The notes below the pieces were generated by a model. It saw only the letters and a list, made by a program, of their open reading frames with translations, did no database searches and was not told where the DNA came from. Below, in pieces: positions 1-8,446 of a stretch of DNA of 64,000 bases (its first letter is position 1; every line of letters begins with the position of its first letter). The translations under genes and the position numbers were made by a program. The stretch lies in contig OCMG01000003.1 of NCBI GenBank assembly GCA_900215285.1, positions 496,001 to 560,000 on the forward strand. The letters are read 5' to 3'. The stretch comes from Ensifer adhaerens. Its GTDB lineage: Bacteria > Pseudomonadota > Alphaproteobacteria > Rhizobiales > Rhizobiaceae.

Positions 1-495
1 GCCGGCATGGATGGACATGTCGCTCAGAAGTTCGCCGTCCACCGTGTAAAGCGGACTGTAAACCGGCTTCAGGGTCCGCGCCGCAATCTTCGGCAGCGTC
101 GCCGATACGCTTTCGGAGCCACTGGGCACGGAAACGACCGGTTTTCCATCATCGGCAATGAGCGCCATGCGAAGGACTTCCGGATTGTTCTGCAGATGGA
201 TCCGCATCCGCTTGCGCAGGCTTTCGTCGGTGACGTCGCTCTGTTCCGCATCCAACGCCAGTCGCTGGATGGCGTCTTCATCGGTCGAGAGCTGGAAACG
301 CAGCGTCTGCTCGACCCAGAGTGCGTCGGAAATCAGCGTCGACCGGGTGCTTTCCGCGGCATTGCGATTGACGAACCATAGCAGCGCCGCCACCAGGGCG
401 ACCAAAATGCACATGGTGATGAGCGGCACGACCTGGATAAGATCGTAGCCTCTTGCCTCGTTCTGTCTGTCAGTCGTCCCGAATCCCCGATTCAA
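1..495 (-). CDS. Membrane sensor protein, N-terminal part (probable sensor histidine kinase), cut by window edge
   Basis: Only the N-terminus (about 165 residues) is present; the gene runs off the left edge. Read on the minus strand from a TTG start at 495, which is preceded by an AGGGG ribosome binding site; in-frame TTG 519 and a GTG further upstream are alternatives. The protein has a short polar N-terminus, one membrane segment (PLITMCILVALVAALLWFV) and then a helical, probably periplasmic region. This order is typical of DctB-like sensor kinases, but the kinase domain itself is outside the window. It is divergent from the TRAP operon at 689, so a role in sensing the TRAP substrate is plausible. 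Identity as a kinase is inference. Confidence 0.55.
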   Translation of the reverse strand, partial: MNRGFGTTDRQNEARGYDLIQVVPLITMCILVALVAALLWFVNRNAAESTRSTLISDALWVEQTLRFQLSTDEDAIQRLALDAEQSDVTDESLRKRMRIHLQNNPEVLRMALIADDGKPVVSVPSGSESVSATLPKIAARTLKPVYSPLYTVDGELLSDMSIHAG

Positions 496-688
496 CGGTT
501 GCCCCTCGCCCCGCGCCAAAAGTGACGCGGTCGCCCGCCAAAGGCAAGACCCGGCGTCTGCCCACACGGGACCATGTGGAAATCCACAATGGAAATTCGC
601 GAGATCGCCACGTATCAAGCCTCCATACGGTGCGGCGAGGGAGAGGACCTGGATCGCCAAGCGCCGCCGATATGAAGGAGGACATTCA

Positions 689-1705
689 ATGATCAATCGC
701 CGCAATCTCATCAAGTCCACGACCCTCGCAGCGGGCGCTCTTGCCCTCGGCCTTTCAGCCGGTTTCGCGCGCGCCGCCGATCCGATCGTCATCAAGTTCA
801 GCCATGTCGTGGCCCCCAATACGCCGAAGGGCAAGGGCGCGGACAAGTTCAAGGAACTGGCCGAAAAATACACGAACGGTGCGGTAAAGGTGGAAGTCTA
901 CCCGAACTCGCAGCTCCTGAAGGACAAGGAGGAGCTGGAAGCTCTGCAGCTTGGCGCAGTGCAGATGCTGGCACCGTCGCTCGCCAAGTTCGGACCGCTC
1001 GGCATCAAGGAATTCGAAGTTTTCGATCTTCCCTACATCTTCCCGGACTACGATGCCCTTCACAAGGTCACCAAGGGTCCGGTCGGCAAGGAGTTGCTCG
1101 ACAAGCTCGGCGACAAGGGGATCCAGGGCCTTGCCTATTGGGACAACGGCTTCAAGATCATGAGCGCCAACTCCAAGATCGACAAGCCGGAGGATTTCCT
1201 GGGCCTTAAGATGCGAATCCAGTCGTCCAAGGTTCTCGAAGCGCAGATGAACGCTCTGGGTGCCGTACCGCAGGTCATGGCCTTCTCGGAAGTCTATCAG
1301 GCACTGCAGACGGGCGTTGTCGACGGGACCGAAAACCCGCCGTCGAACATGTATACGCAGAAGATGCATGAGGTGCAGAAGTTCGCCACGATGTCCAACC
1401 ACGGCTATCTTGGCTATGCGGTCATCGTGAACAAGAAGTTCTGGGATGGCCTGCCGCAGGATGTTCGCGCCTCGCTCACCAAGGCCATGGACGAATCGAC
1501 CGACTATGCCAACGGCATCGCCAAGGAAGAGAACGACAAGGCGCTTGCCGCCATGAAGGCCGCCGGCACCACGCAGTTCCACGATCTGACCGAGGACGAG
1601 TTGAAGCTGTGGCGCTCTTCGCTCGCGCCCGTTCGCAAGCAGATGGCGGACCGCATCGGAGCGGACCTCGTCAAGCGCACGGAGGCGGCGGCGGGGACCA
1701 AGTGA
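689..1705 (+). CDS. dctP: TRAP transporter periplasmic solute-binding protein, DctP family
   Basis: 338 residues. The extracytoplasmic receptor of a tripartite ATP-independent periplasmic (TRAP) transporter, which delivers a carboxylate-type ligand to the QM membrane pair. The N-terminus has a Tat-like twin arginine (NRRNLIK) before a hydrophobic stretch and a cleavage-like site after FARA. The mature part starts KFSHVVAPNTPKGKGAD, the usual DctP opening, and the family region around LKMRIQ (near residue 173) supplies the arginine that binds ligand carboxylates in this family. The start has a strong AAGGAGG site. It is the first gene of a dctP-dctQ-dctM operon. The substrate cannot be told from sequence; C4-dicarboxylates or other organic acids are typical. 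Confidence 0.93.
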   Translation: MINRRNLIKSTTLAAGALALGLSAGFARAADPIVIKFSHVVAPNTPKGKGADKFKELAEKYTNGAVKVEVYPNSQLLKDKEELEALQLGAVQMLAPSLAKFGPLGIKEFEVFDLPYIFPDYDALHKVTKGPVGKELLDKLGDKGIQGLAYWDNGFKIMSANSKIDKPEDFLGLKMRIQSSKVLEAQMNALGAVPQVMAFSEVYQALQTGVVDGTENPPSNMYTQKMHEVQKFATMSNHGYLGYAVIVNKKFWDGLPQDVRASLTKAMDESTDYANGIAKEENDKALAAMKAAGTTQFHDLTEDELKLWRSSLAPVRKQMADRIGADLVKRTEAAAGTK

Positions 1706-1720
1706 CCCGCATGGCCTGAC

Positions 1721-1746
1721 CGGGCCCGCCGTCGCCGGCGGGCCCG
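1721..1746 (+). terminator. Intercistronic GC-rich hairpin between dctP and dctQ
   Basis: A perfect 11-bp stem (CGGGCCCGCCG with its complement) around a TCGC loop, followed only by a short CTTT. It lies 16 nt after the dctP stop and before dctQ. It probably acts as an attenuator or as a 3' block to RNase, giving excess binding protein over membrane subunits, rather than as a full terminator. Confidence 0.6.
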
Positions 1747-1785
1747 CTTTCCAGTTTCAACGTCAGATTTGCGGGACACTCTGTC

Positions 1786-2427
1786 ATGCTGCGCCTTCTG
1801 GACCGGCTTGAGGAAATCCTCATTGCCACATTGATCGCGGCTGCGACCGTGATCATTTTCGTCTCCGTCACACACCGTTACGCGTTGAGCGGTCTTGCCT
1901 CGCTCATCACCTACGCGCGGGTGCACGATTTCACTATGCTGTTCAGCATTGCAAAGAGTTCGTATTTCGGACTGAAGGCAATCAATCTCATCTGGGCGCA
2001 GGAACTCTGCATCATCATGTTCGTCTGGATGGCAAAATTCGGCGCTGCCTATGGCGTGCGCACGGGCATCCATGTCGGCATCGACGTGGTAATCAACCGG
2101 CTGAGCCCCGAGCGGCGTTTCGTCTTCATCCTCTTCGGCCTCTGCGCCGGCGCCTTCTTCACGGGCACGCTGGCAGTGCTGGGCGCAAACTTCGTCTGGC
2201 ACATGTATAACGTGTCGTCGATTTCGCCCGATCTCGAACTGCCCATGTGGATCGTCTATCTGGCCGTCCCGCTCGGCTCGGGCCTCATGTGCTTCCGCTT
2301 CCTGCAGGTCGCCTATTCCTATCTCCGCACCGGTGAGTTGCCGCATCACGACCATGGCCATGTCGACGGCATGGACGAGGTCGAAGATGCCATCGCCGAC
2401 AGCCCGCTGACACCAAAGGATCGCTGA
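1786..2427 (+). CDS. dctQ: TRAP transporter small membrane subunit, DctQ family
   Basis: 213 residues with four predicted membrane helices (first LIATLIAAATVIIFVSVTHR near residue 15), the normal DctQ topology. The conserved WAQELCIIMFVWMAKFGAAYGVR-type stretch is present. An insertion of about 25 residues (YARVHDFTMLFSIAKSSYFG) between helices 1 and 2 makes it slightly longer than a minimal DctQ. The C-terminus carries a His/Asp-rich tail. It forms the membrane complex with DctM, whose ATG follows its stop by one base. Confidence 0.9.
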   Translation: MLRLLDRLEEILIATLIAAATVIIFVSVTHRYALSGLASLITYARVHDFTMLFSIAKSSYFGLKAINLIWAQELCIIMFVWMAKFGAAYGVRTGIHVGIDVVINRLSPERRFVFILFGLCAGAFFTGTLAVLGANFVWHMYNVSSISPDLELPMWIVYLAVPLGSGLMCFRFLQVAYSYLRTGELPHHDHGHVDGMDEVEDAIADSPLTPKDR

Positions 2428-2428
2428 C

Positions 2429-3754
2429 ATGACCGCAGCCATTATCTTCGGCGGTCTGATCGCCCTCATGCTCACCGGCATGCCGATCTCGATCGCACTC
2501 GGCCTCACCGTTCTGGCCTTCATGTACCTGATGACCTCCGTGCCTGTGGACACGGTGGCCCTGAAACTCTTCACCGGTATCGAAAAGTTCGAGATCATGG
2601 CGATCCCGTTCTTCATTCTCGCCGGCAATTTCCTGACACATGGCGGCGTGGCGCGGCGCATGATCAACTTTGCCTCGTCCATGGTCGGCCATTGGTATGG
2701 CGGCCTCGGCCTTGCCGGCGTCATGGCCTGCGCGCTCTTCGCCGCCGTCTCGGGTTCCTCGCCGGCAACGGTTGTCGCCATCGGTTCGGTCATTCTGCCG
2801 GCCATGGTTCGTCAGGGCTTTCCGACACGGTTCGGGGCTGGCGTCATCACCACCTCGGGCGCGCTCGGCATTCTCATCCCGCCGTCGATCGTCATGGTCA
2901 TGTATTCGGTAGCCACGTCGGGCATCACGGCGACCGGGCCGGACGGCAAGGTGGTCTCGGCGGCGTCCGTCGGCCAGCTCTTCATCGCCGGCGTCGTCCC
3001 CGGCCTGATCCTGGCCGCAGTGCTCGCCGCCGTCACCTGGTGGATCGCCTGGCGCAACGACTATCCTCGCCTGCCGAAGGCAAACTGGGGCGAGCGTTTC
3101 GTTACCTTCCGCAAGGCGGCCTGGGGTCTTCTGCTGATCGTCATCGTCATCGGCGGCATCTATACCGGCGCCTTCACGCCGACCGAAGCCGCGGCCATGA
3201 GTGCCGTCTATGCCTTCGTCATCTCGGTCTTCGTGTACAAGGATCTGAAGCTCTCGGATGTGCCCCGCGTGCTCCTGTCGTCCGCCAACATGTCGGCCAT
3301 GCTGCTCTACATCATCACCAATGCCGTGCTCTTCTCCTATCTGATGACCAGCGAGAACATTCCGCAGGCGCTGGGCGAGTGGATGGTGAATTCCGGCCTG
3401 AACTGGTGGATGTTCCTCATTGCCGTCAACCTCTTGCTGCTGGCTGCCGGCAACTTCATGGAGCCGTCCTCGATCGTGCTCATCATGGCGCCGATCCTTT
3501 TCCCCGTAGCGGTCAAGCTGGGGATTGATCCGGTCCATTTCGGCATCATGATCGTCGTCAACATGGAAGTCGGTATGTGCCACCCGCCCGTCGGGCTCAA
3601 CCTCTATGTCGCCTCGGGCATTACGCGAATGGGGATCACGGAACTGACGGTTGCGGTCATGCCCTGGCTGCTGGCCATGCTCGTTTTCCTGCTCGCGATC
3701 ACCTACGTGCCGGCGATCTCGACCTTCCTGCCGCGCATGCTTGGCATGATGTAG
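2429..3754 (+). CDS. dctM: TRAP transporter large permease subunit, DctM family
   Basis: 441 residues, the usual size for DctM, with about 12 hydrophobic segments. It is the sodium-coupled elevator subunit that moves the ligand delivered by DctP. Visible family features are IPFFILAGNFLTHGG, SGSSPATVVAIGSV and the repeat-like GTYTGAFTPTEAAA-type motif (here GIYTGAFTPTEAAAMS), plus MCHPPVGLNLYV near the C-terminus. Start ATG 2429 is almost fused to the dctQ stop, so the two are translationally coupled. It is the last gene of the operon and is followed by a strong intrinsic terminator. Confidence 0.93.
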   Translation: MTAAIIFGGLIALMLTGMPISIALGLTVLAFMYLMTSVPVDTVALKLFTGIEKFEIMAIPFFILAGNFLTHGGVARRMINFASSMVGHWYGGLGLAGVMACALFAAVSGSSPATVVAIGSVILPAMVRQGFPTRFGAGVITTSGALGILIPPSIVMVMYSVATSGITATGPDGKVVSAASVGQLFIAGVVPGLILAAVLAAVTWWIAWRNDYPRLPKANWGERFVTFRKAAWGLLLIVIVIGGIYTGAFTPTEAAAMSAVYAFVISVFVYKDLKLSDVPRVLLSSANMSAMLLYIITNAVLFSYLMTSENIPQALGEWMVNSGLNWWMFLIAVNLLLLAAGNFMEPSSIVLIMAPILFPVAVKLGIDPVHFGIMIVVNMEVGMCHPPVGLNLYVASGITRMGITELTVAVMPWLLAMLVFLLAITYVPAISTFLPRMLGMM

Positions 3755-3772
3755 CAACCCGCAGGGATCAGA

Positions 3773-3815
3773 CAGAACGGCCCCGCCGCACTGCGGCGGG
3801 GCCGTTCTGCTTTTG
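3773..3815 (+). terminator. Intrinsic terminator after dctM
   Basis: A perfect 17-bp stem (left arm 3773-3789, ACT loop, right arm 3793-3809) is followed by CTTTTGATTGTT. It lies 19 nt after the dctM stop. The neighbour on the other side ends toward it from the minus strand, so it may work in both directions. Confidence 0.85.
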
Positions 3816-3840
3816 ATTGTTCGGGCGGAGGTGCTTGCCG

Positions 3841-4356
3841 TCAGGCGAGCTTCAGGGTGTGAACGACCTTCCAGTCTTCGATCGGGATGGACTGCGCCGA
3901 ATTCACCACGGCAATGGCGTCGAAGCGGATCGGCTGTCCCGCGAAATCCTGTTTCAGTTCCGGAAGCACGAGCAGCCTTTGCTCTTCGTTAACACCATAC
4001 GCGAGCGAGATATGCGGCATGAAGGTCTCGACGGAGCCCACACCGAAGGCCTCGACCGAGATGGCTTTCAACGCCTTGAGCCGCCCCGCCGGTTCGAAGG
4101 CGGCATAGAGGGAGCGGAAGAATTGCGGCAGGCCGTGAATGCCGGTGACCGGCACCGAAAAGGCGGTCTCGCTGGCGAAATGCGTGTCGAGAACATCGGC
4201 CAGATCGTCCGCCGTGCGCTCCATATCCTCAACCAGCGTCAGGTGCGGGATGAAGCGGGGCGTGCCGAGAACGCCGGAGAGGCGGCGCACGGTCCTGTCC
4301 AGTCGGTCGAGATCGGCGCTGGAGGGCTGGAGCCAGATGGAGTGCCAGTTCGTCAT
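3841..4356 (-). CDS. 2H phosphoesterase superfamily protein (cyclic phosphodiesterase-like)
   Basis: 171 residues. The two signature HxT/S motifs of the 2H superfamily are present: HLT at residues 38-40 and HIS at 115-117, separated by the expected ~75 residues. These histidines hydrolyse cyclic phosphodiester bonds such as 2',3'- or 1'',2''-cyclic nucleotides or RNA ends. It is the last gene in the direction of the LacI/ABC operon, about 75 nt beyond the LacI stop, with a palindromic repeat between. Because an inositol-monophosphatase-like gene heads that operon, a role in breaking down a phosphodiester substrate is possible but speculative. Confidence 0.75.
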   Translation of the reverse strand: MTNWHSIWLQPSSADLDRLDRTVRRLSGVLGTPRFIPHLTLVEDMERTADDLADVLDTHFASETAFSVPVTGIHGLPQFFRSLYAAFEPAGRLKALKAISVEAFGVGSVETFMPHISLAYGVNEEQRLLVLPELKQDFAGQPIRFDAIAVVNSAQSIPIEDWKVVHTLKLA

Positions 4357-4364
4357 GGGTGGTT

Positions 4365-4433
4365 GCCTGTGTGTTTGTTTTACGCAGTTCAGGAGGCGAA
4401 ACCGGTTTCGCCTTTCGGCTCGGAATTGCTCTA
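4365..4433 (-). repeat. Interspersed palindromic intergenic repeat, copy 1
   Basis: On the minus strand the element starts at the TAG stop of the LacI gene and reads TAGAGCAATTCC, then GGCGAAACCGGTTTCGCC (a perfect palindrome at 4395-4412), then CTGAACTGCG and an A-rich stretch. The same order (TAG..TTCC..AACCGGTTTCGC..) recurs at 14662 and 23253. Resembles the short palindromic repeats common in Rhizobiales genomes. Confidence 0.65.
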
Positions 4434-5480
4434 TTGCCCGGAAGGATTTCGCTCGATCTTCATCGTCCGCACCGTGTCGCGCATGATCAGCGGCACGTCG
4501 AGCTGCGTCACGCTGGGCGGGGCGGCGGGATTGGCGAGGCGCTGGTCGAGGATGCGCAGGATTTCGCGGGCCTGTTTTTCGGCGCTCTGCTGGAAGGTGG
4601 TCAGGCGATAGGCGCCCCAGCTCGCTTCCGGGATGTCGTCGAAGCCGATGACGGAAAGGTCGTTGGGGATGCTCAGGCCCAGCATGTTGCGCGCATAATC
4701 CATGAGGCCGAGCGCCATCAGGTCGTTGACGCAGAAGACGCCCTCGACCCGGCGGGCAGGCGAGAGCAGCAACGAAGCGGCAAGACTGCCGCCCTCGTAA
4801 TCAGTGCGCTCGGCCCGCTCGACGAAAACCTCAAGGCCTGCCATGCGGGCTGCCTCGACATAGGCCTGTTCGCGCTCCAGAAGATTGGGGCTGCCGACGG
4901 CGGAGGTCACCATGCCGATGCGGGTCATGCCGCGGGCGGCAAAGACCTGCACGGCTGTGGCGGCGGCGAGCGCATTGTTCACCCGGATATGATCGGGGCC
5001 GTCTTCGTTGCGGCCGATGGCGATCAACGGCTGGCCGTTGCGCTGGGCAAGCTCGATGAAGGCGCGGGACGGCATGCCGGAGAGCACGATGGTGGCCTGC
5101 GCGCGATAACGCAGCAGGTTGGCATGCGAGGCTTGACCGGCAGCGGTGCCGTCCGTGGTGATCAGCACGGGCACGCGGCCGCTTTCCACCAGAAGCCGGG
5201 AGAGCGTCGAAATCTGCAGCGAGCGGAAGGGTGTTTCCGGATCGGAGGCGATCATGCCGACGAGTTGGCTGCGATTGGCCAGCAGCCCGCGCGCCAGATC
5301 GTTGACCTGATATCCAAGCTCTTCGGCCGCCCGCAGAACCTTTTCCCGCGTCGCTTCCGAGACGCTCGCGCCATGGGTGAAGGTGCGCGACACGGCCGAG
5401 CGGGACACGCCGGCGCGTTCCGCCACCTCATGGGCGCTGATATAGCGCGGCGATGCTTCGGTTTCGCTCTTATCGCCCAT
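4431..5480 (-). CDS. LacI-family transcriptional regulator of the ABC operon
   Basis: 349 residues. N-terminal LacI helix-turn-helix at about residues 14-60 (ISAHEVAERAGVSRSAVSR) with the hinge helix NDLARGL, followed by a periplasmic-binding-protein-like effector domain. A much longer open frame continues upstream, but the start MGDKSETEAS at 5480 is chosen because LacI proteins begin near the HTH and because its ATG overlaps the TAA of the permease gene (TAATG), showing coupling. It is the last transporter-operon gene and probably acts on the two TGCACAGCYGTGCA palindromes at 9547 and 10431, an autoregulated local circuit. The effector is presumably the transported ligand. Confidence 0.9.
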   Translation of the reverse strand: MGDKSETEASPRYISAHEVAERAGVSRSAVSRTFTHGASVSEATREKVLRAAEELGYQVNDLARGLLANRSQLVGMIASDPETPFRSLQISTLSRLLVESGRVPVLITTDGTAAGQASHANLLRYRAQATIVLSGMPSRAFIELAQRNGQPLIAIGRNEDGPDHIRVNNALAAATAVQVFAARGMTRIGMVTSAVGSPNLLEREQAYVEAARMAGLEVFVERAERTDYEGGSLAASLLLSPARRVEGVFCVNDLMALGLMDYARNMLGLSIPNDLSVIGFDDIPEASWGAYRLTTFQQSAEKQAREILRILDQRLANPAAPPSVTQLDVPLIMRDTVRTMKIERNPSGQ

Positions 5481-6295
5481 TAGCGCCCCACCTTGGAAAG
5501 AACGTCGGCGCGGAGAAACCGCTCGATGACGAGCATGAAGGCAATCGACGGGATCAGAAGAATGAGCGCCGTGATCGATGCGATTTGGTAATTGCCGCCG
5601 GAACCGGCCGTATAAAGAAGCAGCGGCAGCGTCGAAATATCCGGCGCGCCGACGAAATAGGTGCCGGTGAATTCGTCGAGCGATTCCAGGAAGACGAAGA
5701 CGGCGCTCGCGAGCAGGCCGGGCGCCGCGATCGGCAGCGTCACGTCGCGGAACGTGCGCAGCGCCGAGGCGCCCATGGAGCGGGCCGCCTCTTCGAGTTC
5801 CCGGTCGATCGCCGAGAAGGCGGCGGTGGCGATCCACACCGCATAGACGAGGCCGTGGGTGACATGCACGAGCACGACGCCGACGACAGTGCCGTTCAGC
5901 CCGATCTGGTAGAAGAGCCGTGCGATGTTCACATAGACCGGCAGGTTCGGAAACGCCTGCGGGATGAGCAGCACGAGCAGGATCGCGCCGCGGAAGGGCA
6001 GCTTCAGCCGCGCCAGCGCATAGCCGGCGGGGATGGCAAGGCCGATGGAGAAGACGACGGTGAGGCAGGCGATGATCACGCTCATGGTCAGCGAGGTTGT
6101 GGCATTGCCGCGTGGCGAGAAGACGCTGACCCAATAGGAAAAGCCGTATTGCAGCGGTAGCGCGTGCGGGAAATACCATTTCTCCGCCACGGCCCAGAGG
6201 ACGAGATTGGTCAGCGGGCCGAAGATGGCGAAGGCGATGAGGCCGAGACCCAGCGCGCGCGGTATCCACTTGAGGTCGACCATGGCCGTTTTCAT
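5480..6295 (-). CDS. ABC transporter permease, binding-protein-dependent (second membrane subunit)
   Basis: 271 residues with six hydrophobic segments, the usual size for an importer permease. The cytoplasmic EAA loop that docks on the ATPase is seen as EEAARSMGASALRTFRDVTLP. The upstream-extended open frame is not used: the start MKTAMVDLK at 6295 overlaps the TGA of the preceding permease (ATGA). It belongs to the family of permeases serving spermidine/putrescine, iron(III) and phosphonate-type binding proteins (family-level inference). Confidence 0.88.
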   Translation of the reverse strand: MKTAMVDLKWIPRALGLGLIAFAIFGPLTNLVLWAVAEKWYFPHALPLQYGFSYWVSVFSPRGNATTSLTMSVIIACLTVVFSIGLAIPAGYALARLKLPFRGAILLVLLIPQAFPNLPVYVNIARLFYQIGLNGTVVGVVLVHVTHGLVYAVWIATAAFSAIDRELEEAARSMGASALRTFRDVTLPIAAPGLLASAVFVFLESLDEFTGTYFVGAPDISTLPLLLYTAGSGGNYQIASITALILLIPSIAFMLVIERFLRADVLSKVGR

Positions 6296-7122
6296 CGATG
6301 TTCCCTCATCGTCTGGCGCAGATAGACCCATGCCACGAGGCTGGTCGTCAACAGGGAGATGACGCCGAGCGCGTTGGCGACACCGTAATCCCCATAGGCA
6401 TTGATGCGGAAGGCCATGCTGGCCGTGAGCATGGTCGGCGACTGCGCGTTGATCATCAGAGGTACGGAGAGAACCGACATCATGGTGACGAAGCTGAGGA
6501 TGAGGCCGACGAGCAGGGTGGGCAGCACCTGCGGCAGGATGATTTCGATGAGAATGCGCAACCGGCTGGCGCCGAGATTGCGAGCGGATTCGATCATCGA
6601 GCGGTCCAGCGAGGCCATGGCGCCGGCAAGCAGCAGGGTGACGAAAGGCGTCTGCTTCCACACGAAGGCAATGACGATGCCGCGCCAGTCGAGGAAGCTC
6701 GTGGTCTGCATGGGGGTCAGAAGATGCGCCTCCATGAGAATGCTGTTCATCAGGCCGTTCTTGGCGAGAAAGGTGCGAAGGATCTGGCCGACGACGATGA
6801 AGGGCACGAAGAGCGGCCAGCGATAAAGCCAGCGCAGGATCGCGACCGCGCGCGGATTGGAGCCGAGCGTCAGATAGCCGCCGATGGCGATGGAGAGAAG
6901 CGCGATCAACAGTGCCGAAAGGCTGACGATCACGACCGTGAAGAGAATGTCGCTGCTATAGAGCTCGAAGGCCTTCTGGAAATTGGCGATGCCGAACCTG
7001 CCATCCACGGAAAACGCCCCCGTGATGGAACTCACCAGAGGCACGATGAAGAGCAGAAGAACGATAACCAGTGCCGGCATGACCAGCAGGAGGCCTAGAA
7101 GCGGGATCGGCATGGCTTTCAC
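6292..7122 (-). CDS. ABC transporter permease, binding-protein-dependent (first membrane subunit)
   Basis: 276 residues, six membrane segments, starting with a hydrophobic helix (PLLGLLLVMPALVIVLLLF). EAA loop ESARNLGASRLRILIEIILP is near residue 180. It pairs with the permease that overlaps its 3' end and with the ATPase and binding protein upstream. Together these form a complete importer: binding protein, two permeases, ATPase. Confidence 0.88.
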   Translation of the reverse strand: MKAMPIPLLGLLLVMPALVIVLLLFIVPLVSSITGAFSVDGRFGIANFQKAFELYSSDILFTVVIVSLSALLIALLSIAIGGYLTLGSNPRAVAILRWLYRWPLFVPFIVVGQILRTFLAKNGLMNSILMEAHLLTPMQTTSFLDWRGIVIAFVWKQTPFVTLLLAGAMASLDRSMIESARNLGASRLRILIEIILPQVLPTLLVGLILSFVTMMSVLSVPLMINAQSPTMLTASMAFRINAYGDYGVANALGVISLLTTSLVAWVYLRQTMREHR

Positions 7123-7169
7123 CGAAATCTTGGGTTCGATCAGGTCTCGCCGTTCAGGGCGAGAAGGGT

Positions 7170-7200
7170 GCCGGGCGGGGGCACGATGCCTCCGCCCGGC
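7170..7200 (-). terminator. Intercistronic hairpin after the binding-protein gene
   Basis: Inverted repeat GCCGGGCGG...CCGCCCGGC extended inward to about 13 paired positions (one mismatch on the minus-strand RNA) around a 5-nt loop. It lies just past the binding-protein stop at 7211 and before the permease start at 7122. No T-run follows. Likely stabilises the binding-protein mRNA or partly attenuates readthrough. Confidence 0.5.
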
Positions 7201-7210
7201 CGCGTTTCAA

Positions 7211-8344
7211 TCAGTTACCGACCTGGCGCTCATAGGCTTCCAGGATCGCCTTGTTATAAGGCGCGATCGGGAAGGCTTTGCCGCACTTGGCGAGGTCTTC
7301 TGGTGAAATGTCGGTGAAGAGCTTGTTCCACGTCGCCTTGTCGAGCTTGGCCTGGACATGCTGGGCGTCGATGCCCGGATACCAGTTGAAGCGCTCGACA
7401 ATGCCCTTGGCCTGGACTTCCGGGCTGGTGGCGAGGTTGACGAACTTCTCGGCCAGCTCCTTGTGCGGGGCCTTTTCCGGGATCGTGTAATGCATTGGCT
7501 GGCCGGGCATGCCGGGGGCGGGCAGCACGAGCTTCATCTCCGGCGGCAGCTTGCCGGTGGCCTTCCAGCTGTAGAACATGTCCACCCAGACCGGGCCGAT
7601 GGCGATTTCGCCGCGGCTCAGCATGTCGAGCGTGCCGGCGTTGCCCGGCGTCAGCGTCGCGTTGGTGGTGAAGTCCTTCAGCTTGGCGAAGGCCGGGCCC
7701 CACTTTTCGGCTTCCGCCGCGTCATAAGGACCGTTCTGCAATTTATCGCCATCGCCGGCAAACGCATAGATCCAGCCCATGACGAAGCTGACGCCGGAGG
7801 CGCCGCCCTTGATGCCGTTATAGCCGAACTGCTTCGGATGTTCCTTCGCCCAGGCAACGAGTTCCTCGTAGCTCTTCGGCGGGTTCGGAACGAGCGCCGG
7901 ATTGTAGGCGAGTGCCGTCTGGCTGTTGAACATCGGCATGACATAGCCGTCGACATTGGTGCCGAGCGCCATCTTCGCGTTCTCGCGCGTCACCAGCTTG
8001 CCGCTCTCGATCTTGTCGCGATACTTTTCGAGATAGTGCTTCTCGACCATCGGGCCGACGAACTTCTCGTGCACGACGGCAACGTCCGTGTCCCAGGTGG
8101 GAACGTTGGCGCCAGCCTGGGCGTCGAAGCGCTCCAGGATCTTTTGGGAACCGGCATCGCCGGGGCCGGTGCCGACGGCGCGAACCTTCACGCCCGGATT
8201 CTCTTTCTCGAAGAGCGGCCCGAGATAGTCGTTGATGTAGTCGACCATGTTCTGGTCGCCGGCCGTCATCACGGTCAGCTCTTCAGCCATGAGCGGCGAG
8301 GTCGTGAGCCCGAGGGCGACAATCGAGTAGGCGAGGATTTTCAT
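7211..8344 (-). CDS. ABC transporter extracellular solute-binding protein (family 1)
   Basis: 377 residues. A signal peptide (MKILAYSIVALGLTTSPLMAEE, cut after LMA) precedes a classic binding-protein fold, starting ELTVMTAGDQNMVDYINDYLGPLFEKENPGVKV. The start at 8344 is preferred over an upstream in-frame start at 8377 because it is preceded by AAAAGGACAG and gives a clean signal peptide. Its closest recognisable group is the putrescine/iron/thiamine-type binding proteins. Ligand unknown; the inositol-monophosphatase-like gene in the same operon hints at a phosphorylated polyol or sugar (inference). Confidence 0.85.
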   Translation of the reverse strand: MKILAYSIVALGLTTSPLMAEELTVMTAGDQNMVDYINDYLGPLFEKENPGVKVRAVGTGPGDAGSQKILERFDAQAGANVPTWDTDVAVVHEKFVGPMVEKHYLEKYRDKIESGKLVTRENAKMALGTNVDGYVMPMFNSQTALAYNPALVPNPPKSYEELVAWAKEHPKQFGYNGIKGGASGVSFVMGWIYAFAGDGDKLQNGPYDAAEAEKWGPAFAKLKDFTTNATLTPGNAGTLDMLSRGEIAIGPVWVDMFYSWKATGKLPPEMKLVLPAPGMPGQPMHYTIPEKAPHKELAEKFVNLATSPEVQAKGIVERFNWYPGIDAQHVQAKLDKATWNKLFTDISPEDLAKCGKAFPIAPYNKAILEAYERQVGN

Positions 8345-8446
8345 GTCATCTGTCCTTTTCGAGGTGATTAGAGACATTCGTTGAAGGGCATGCGGTATTG
8401 AACGTGTCTTGCGGGAGCCCGCGACGGGAGCCCGGGTCGCGCGTTG

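Noticed and set aside
2285..3757. 490-codon minus-strand open frame opposite dctM
   Set aside because: Arg/His/Asp/Gln-rich antisense frame of a typical membrane-protein gene; the plus strand is the real gene.
4431..6269. Long upstream extension of the LacI gene into the permease gene
   Set aside because: The extension is out of phase with the permease and has no domain; the TAATG overlap at 5478-5482 fixes the true start.
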